Assembly (NCBI RefSeq): GCF_013456555.2
Contig: NZ_CP059154.1
Span: 2,170,001 to 2,234,000, forward strand
Reading direction: 5' to 3'
DNA: 64,000 nt
DNA from: Natrinema zhouii
Lineage (GTDB): Archaea; Halobacteriota; Halobacteria; Halobacteriales; Natrialbaceae
This document shows positions 62,301 through 64,000 of this stretch, piece after piece. The translations under genes and the position numbers were made by a program. Numbering within the stretch: position 1 is the stretch's first letter; every line of letters begins with the position of its first letter. The notes beneath the pieces are model-generated. The model saw only the letters and a program-made list of their open reading frames with translations, was not told the origin of the DNA and searched no databases.

Positions 62301-63054
62301 CCGGAACTGCGACGGTGACGAAGACTGCGTAATGTTGCTACTTGACGGACTACTTAACTTTAGCAAGTCCTTCCTCCCCGACCAGCGCGGCGGGAAGATG
62401 GACGCGCCCCTCGTCATGTCCTCGAGAATCGATCCCTCCGAGATCGACGACGAGGCCCACAACATGGACGTCGTCAGGCAGTACCCCCGAGAGTTCTACC
62501 TCGCCACCCTCGAGCAGGCAGATCCGGAGGCGGTCGACGTCGAGATCGCCGAGGACACGCTGGGCACCGACACGGAGTACACCGGTTTCGACCACACCCA
62601 CGACACCACCAACATCGCGATGGGGCCGGACCTCTCGGCGTACAAGACGCTGGGCTCGATGATGGACAAGATGGATGCCCAGCTCGAGCTCTCGCGAAAG
62701 CTCGCGGCCGTCGACGAGACGGACGTCGCCGAGCGGGTCATCGAGTACCACTTCCTGCCGGACCTCATCGGGAACCTCCGGGCCTTCTCCCGGCAGGAAA
62801 CCCGCTGCCTCGACTGCGGCGAGAAGTTCCGCCGGATGCCCCTGACCGGCGACTGCCGGGAGTGTGGCGGCCGCGTCAACCTCACCGTCCACAAGGGCTC
62901 CGTGAACAAGTACATGCAAACGGCCATCCAGGTCGCTGACGAGTACGACTGCCGCCCCTACACGAAACAGCGGTTAGAGGTCCTCGAGAAGGCGCTCGAA
63001 AGCGTCTTCGAGAATGATAAGAATAAGCAGAGCGGGATCGAGGATTTCATGTAG
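59395..63054 (+). CDS. polC: DNA polymerase D large subunit (DP2)
   Basis: A 1219-residue catalytic subunit of the archaeal family D replicative polymerase. Several zinc modules are visible: CESCGTETFKNRCPDC, YRCYDCDVQ and CPRCERQATC in the middle, and CLDCGEKF with GDCRECGG near the end. The catalytic region contains HAAKRRNCDGDED near residues 963-977, ending MDAPLVMSSRIDP. No intein interrupts the gene. Acidic insertion about 280-325. The last ~10 residues resemble a PCNA-interacting peptide. One base separates it from the PPC gene. Confidence 0.95.
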   Translation: MRTEDEQYFQGLEDQLEDALAVAERAKKRGGDPKPEVEIPVAKDMADRVENILGIDGVAERVRELEGQMSREEAALELAEDFAEGRVGDYETNAGKIEGAVRTAVALLTEGVVAAPIEGIDRVEILQNDDGTEFVNVYYAGPIRSAGGTAQALSVLVADYTRALVGIEQYDARQEEVERYAEELGLYDKETGLQYSPKDSEAKFIAKNLPIMLDGEATGDEEVSGFRDLERVDTNSARGGMCLVLAEGIALKAPKIQRYTRNLDEVDWPWLQDLIDGNYYDDGEDADAADDESGGEDDEGDEESSETDANDPGDGGDAPGDDSEGPPRVETSEKFLRDLIAGRPVFSHPCAKGGFRLRYGRARNHGFATAGVHPAAMHLVDDFLATGTQIKTERPGKAAGVVPVDSLEGPTVKLANGDVRRIDDPEDALEIRNGVEAILDLGEYLVNYGEFVENNHPLAPASYTYEWWIQDVEAAGVDIQALEDDPRIDLEFPDPGEALEWAVEYDAPLHPEYTFLWHDISVDAFCTLAEAVADGRIEGDGDGDDSVLVLEYMEPVREALETIVIEHRQRPDEDRLEIDGWRPFVRTLGCEPRRAVADGSALESESGNEAQEPTVELERTWSPEDLSERARTWGHETEGDNAIEAVNEVAPFRVRERAPTRVGNRMGRPEKSERRDLSPPVHTLFPISEAGGAQRNVADAAKHAETMSDTPGVVDVQIGRQRCESCGTETFKNRCPDCNARTTPDYRCYDCDVQVDPDEAGRVECPRCERQATCVDTREIDIHEEYRDALEEVGERENAFEILKGVKGLSSQTKVPEPIEKGILRAKHDVSTFKDGTVRYDMTDLPVTSVRASELDVDVGQLQALGYEEDIHGEPLTHEDQLVELRVQDIVLSNGAAEHMLQIADFIDDLLEQYYGLEPYYEFEDRQELVGELVFGMAPHTSAATVGRVIGFTSAAVGYAHPYFHAAKRRNCDGDEDCVMLLLDGLLNFSKSFLPDQRGGKMDAPLVMSSRIDPSEIDDEAHNMDVVRQYPREFYLATLEQADPEAVDVEIAEDTLGTDTEYTGFDHTHDTTNIAMGPDLSAYKTLGSMMDKMDAQLELSRKLAAVDETDVAERVIEYHFLPDLIGNLRAFSRQETRCLDCGEKFRRMPLTGDCRECGGRVNLTVHKGSVNKYMQTAIQVADEYDCRPYTKQRLEVLEKALESVFENDKNKQSGIEDFM

Positions 63055-63055
63055 C

Positions 63056-63108
63056 CGACCTTTTGCTCTGCGCTCCCTCACTCCGTTCGGTCGCTCGGCA
63101 AAAGGTCG
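63056..63108 (+). repeat. Hairpin just after polC
   Basis: CGACCTTTTGC (63056-63066) pairs perfectly with GCAAAAGGTCG (63098-63108) across a 31-base loop. It starts one base after the TAG of polC. It has no T-run after it, so it may be a repeat element or an mRNA 3' end structure. Confidence 0.55.
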
Positions 63109-63305
63109 ATCAAAAGCACTCCTCCCTCCTCTCCACTCACTTCGTTCGTTCCGAGTCGGTCGTCGGCCCGCTCGCTCACCCTTCGGGTTCGCTCGCGGTC
63201 GGTGTTTGGGCAACGGCCTGCCCTTCCCCGGGTCGTACGGCTCTCGCGTTGCTCGAGCCGTACTCCCGGCCAGATGACTAACAACGGAGAACGAACGAGA
63301 CGGCC
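63109..63305. repeat. Hairpin-rich spacer, haloarchaeal repeat-like
   Basis: Includes GTACGGCTC (63235-63243) and GAGCCGTAC (63255-63263), a nine-base perfect stem, and several shorter inverted stretches. No gene is seen. The region looks like dispersed elements common between haloarchaeal genes; other copies are not in this window. Confidence 0.4.
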
Positions 63306-64000
63306 CTAATCGCTGCTGACTCGAGTGACGCCGGGCATCCTCGCCTTGGTGTACTTCGGGGTCGGGACACGCTGTGGGTCCGGCAGCCAGTCCCGAAGGC
63401 TCTCGTTGAACTGATCGGGGCGCTCTCGAGGCGTCCAGTGACCGCAGTCCTCGATCACGTCAAGTTCCGCGTTCGGGATCAGCTCCGCTGCTCGCTCCGA
63501 CCACTCGAGGGGGACCAGCGGGTCATCCTCGCCGTGGACGAGTAGGGCCGGCACCGTCAGTGACTCGAGATCGTCGACGAAGTTCGTCGCGACGCGGCCG
63601 CTGAAAGAGAGCTCGTTGTCCTGGAACGCCGAAAACGCCCGTATCGAGCCCGGTTCCATCAGTTTCTGTCTGACGTCGTCGACGAACTGTTCGGGCAACG
63701 TGCCGGCGTCCGCGACGAGCGAATCGAGAACCGTGCGAACGCTCCGCGTGGTCGTACTGGCGGCGATTTTCCCGAACTCGGTCATCCCGGGAATCTGCGA
63801 GAGGAACTTCCACTGGAGCGCGTTGGGCAACCGGGCTCCGAGCCCGTAGCTGTCGACGAGCGCGAGGCGCTCGACGCGGTCGGGGTTCGCGAGCGCGTAG
63901 CCGAGTGCGACGCCGCCGCCCATCGAGATGCCGGCGAGCGAAACGCGCTCGAAGGGCAGCGTCTCGAGGAAGCCCTCGAGGATGTCGACGTACGTTTCGA
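63306..64000 (-). CDS. Alpha/beta hydrolase, cut by window edge
   Basis: The C-terminal ~230 residues of an alpha/beta hydrolase. The nucleophile elbow GISMGGG is near the edge and includes the catalytic serine; LVHGEDDPLVPLEWS gives the acid region and GHWTPRERP the catalytic histidine. The N-terminus lies beyond position 64000. Substrate unknown; resembles lactone or ester hydrolases such as C-C bond hydrolases. Codon use is normal. Confidence 0.85.
   Translation of the reverse strand, partial: ETYVDILEGFLETLPFERVSLAGISMGGGVALGYALANPDRVERLALVDSYGLGARLPNALQWKFLSQIPGMTEFGKIAASTTTRSVRTVLDSLVADAGTLPEQFVDDVRQKLMEPGSIRAFSAFQDNELSFSGRVATNFVDDLESLTVPALLVHGEDDPLVPLEWSERAAELIPNAELDVIEDCGHWTPRERPDQFNESLRDWLPDPQRVPTPKYTKARMPGVTRVSSD

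Noticed and set aside
62299..62320. Intein inside polC
   Set aside because: The reading frame runs straight through RRNCDGDED with no inserted block. The site is empty, although the codons around it are atypical.
1..64000. CRISPR array
   Set aside because: No series of evenly spaced 30-37-base direct repeats was seen. The repeats found are inverted or single copies.

Overview
The window is high-GC chromosomal DNA from a halophilic archaeon. The proteins are extremely acidic. Several genes have a TATA-like box 25-30 bases before the first codon and no leader, which is normal in haloarchaea. The information-processing genes are archaeal: the DNA polymerase D large subunit, Hef, Hel308, the KEOPS subunit Cgi121, a short histone-fold protein, PurO and an archaeal-type glycyl-tRNA synthetase. 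The dispersed non-coding repeats resemble what I remember from Natrinema, Haloterrigena and Natrialba relatives, but the genus is a guess.

Layout. 0.2-6.3 kb: a methyltransferase, a DUF1684 protein, an XPD/DinG-like Fe-S helicase and an SLC13-type permease with TrkA-C domains. 6.3-11.2 kb: small proteins and a thiamine-type ABC importer (thiB-thiP-thiQ, minus strand). 11.2-19.5 kb: AI-2E family and DUF5518 membrane proteins, a MacB-like export pair, an ABC-2 export pair, rpiA and two tandem paralogous membrane proteins. 19.7-24.8 kb: histone-like protein, larB, a tiny zinc protein, a GIY-YIG protein, a flavin reductase and a phosphohexomutase. 24.9-35.3 kb: a segment bounded by two copies of a ~149-base repeat in opposite orientation. 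It carries cysE, a phosphoesterase, a DUF1326-DUF2182 pair, purO, a frameshifted HNH gene, tRNA-Gln(CTG), a rhodanese lipoprotein, an OYE-family enzyme and the hel308-cgi121 pair. 35.4-39 kb: a universal stress protein, then a PiT phosphate permease divergent from a secreted alkaline phosphatase, a likely phosphate-acquisition pair. 39-50.7 kb: mostly housekeeping genes (methyltransferase, ferredoxin, mdh, PAP2 phosphatase, hef, tspO, polyprenol kinase-like, glyS with a CBS-domain protein). 50.7-58.6 kb: small haloarchaeal proteins, an 86-base palindromic element, and a peptide-type importer (dppA-B-C-D-F, minus strand). 58.9-64 kb: a PPC-domain protein one base upstream of polC, a hairpin-rich spacer, and an alpha/beta hydrolase cut by the window edge.

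No integrated virus, CRISPR array or intact insertion sequence was seen. The most interesting points are: a patch of atypical codons at the polC site where related genes carry an intein; the DUF1326-DUF2182 pair, rich in potential metal ligands, behind a perfect palindrome at its promoter; the inverted repeat pair; the 86-base palindrome next to a possible transposon relic; the HNH gene frameshift; and a UUCG-capped hairpin in the leader of a 49-residue zinc protein.
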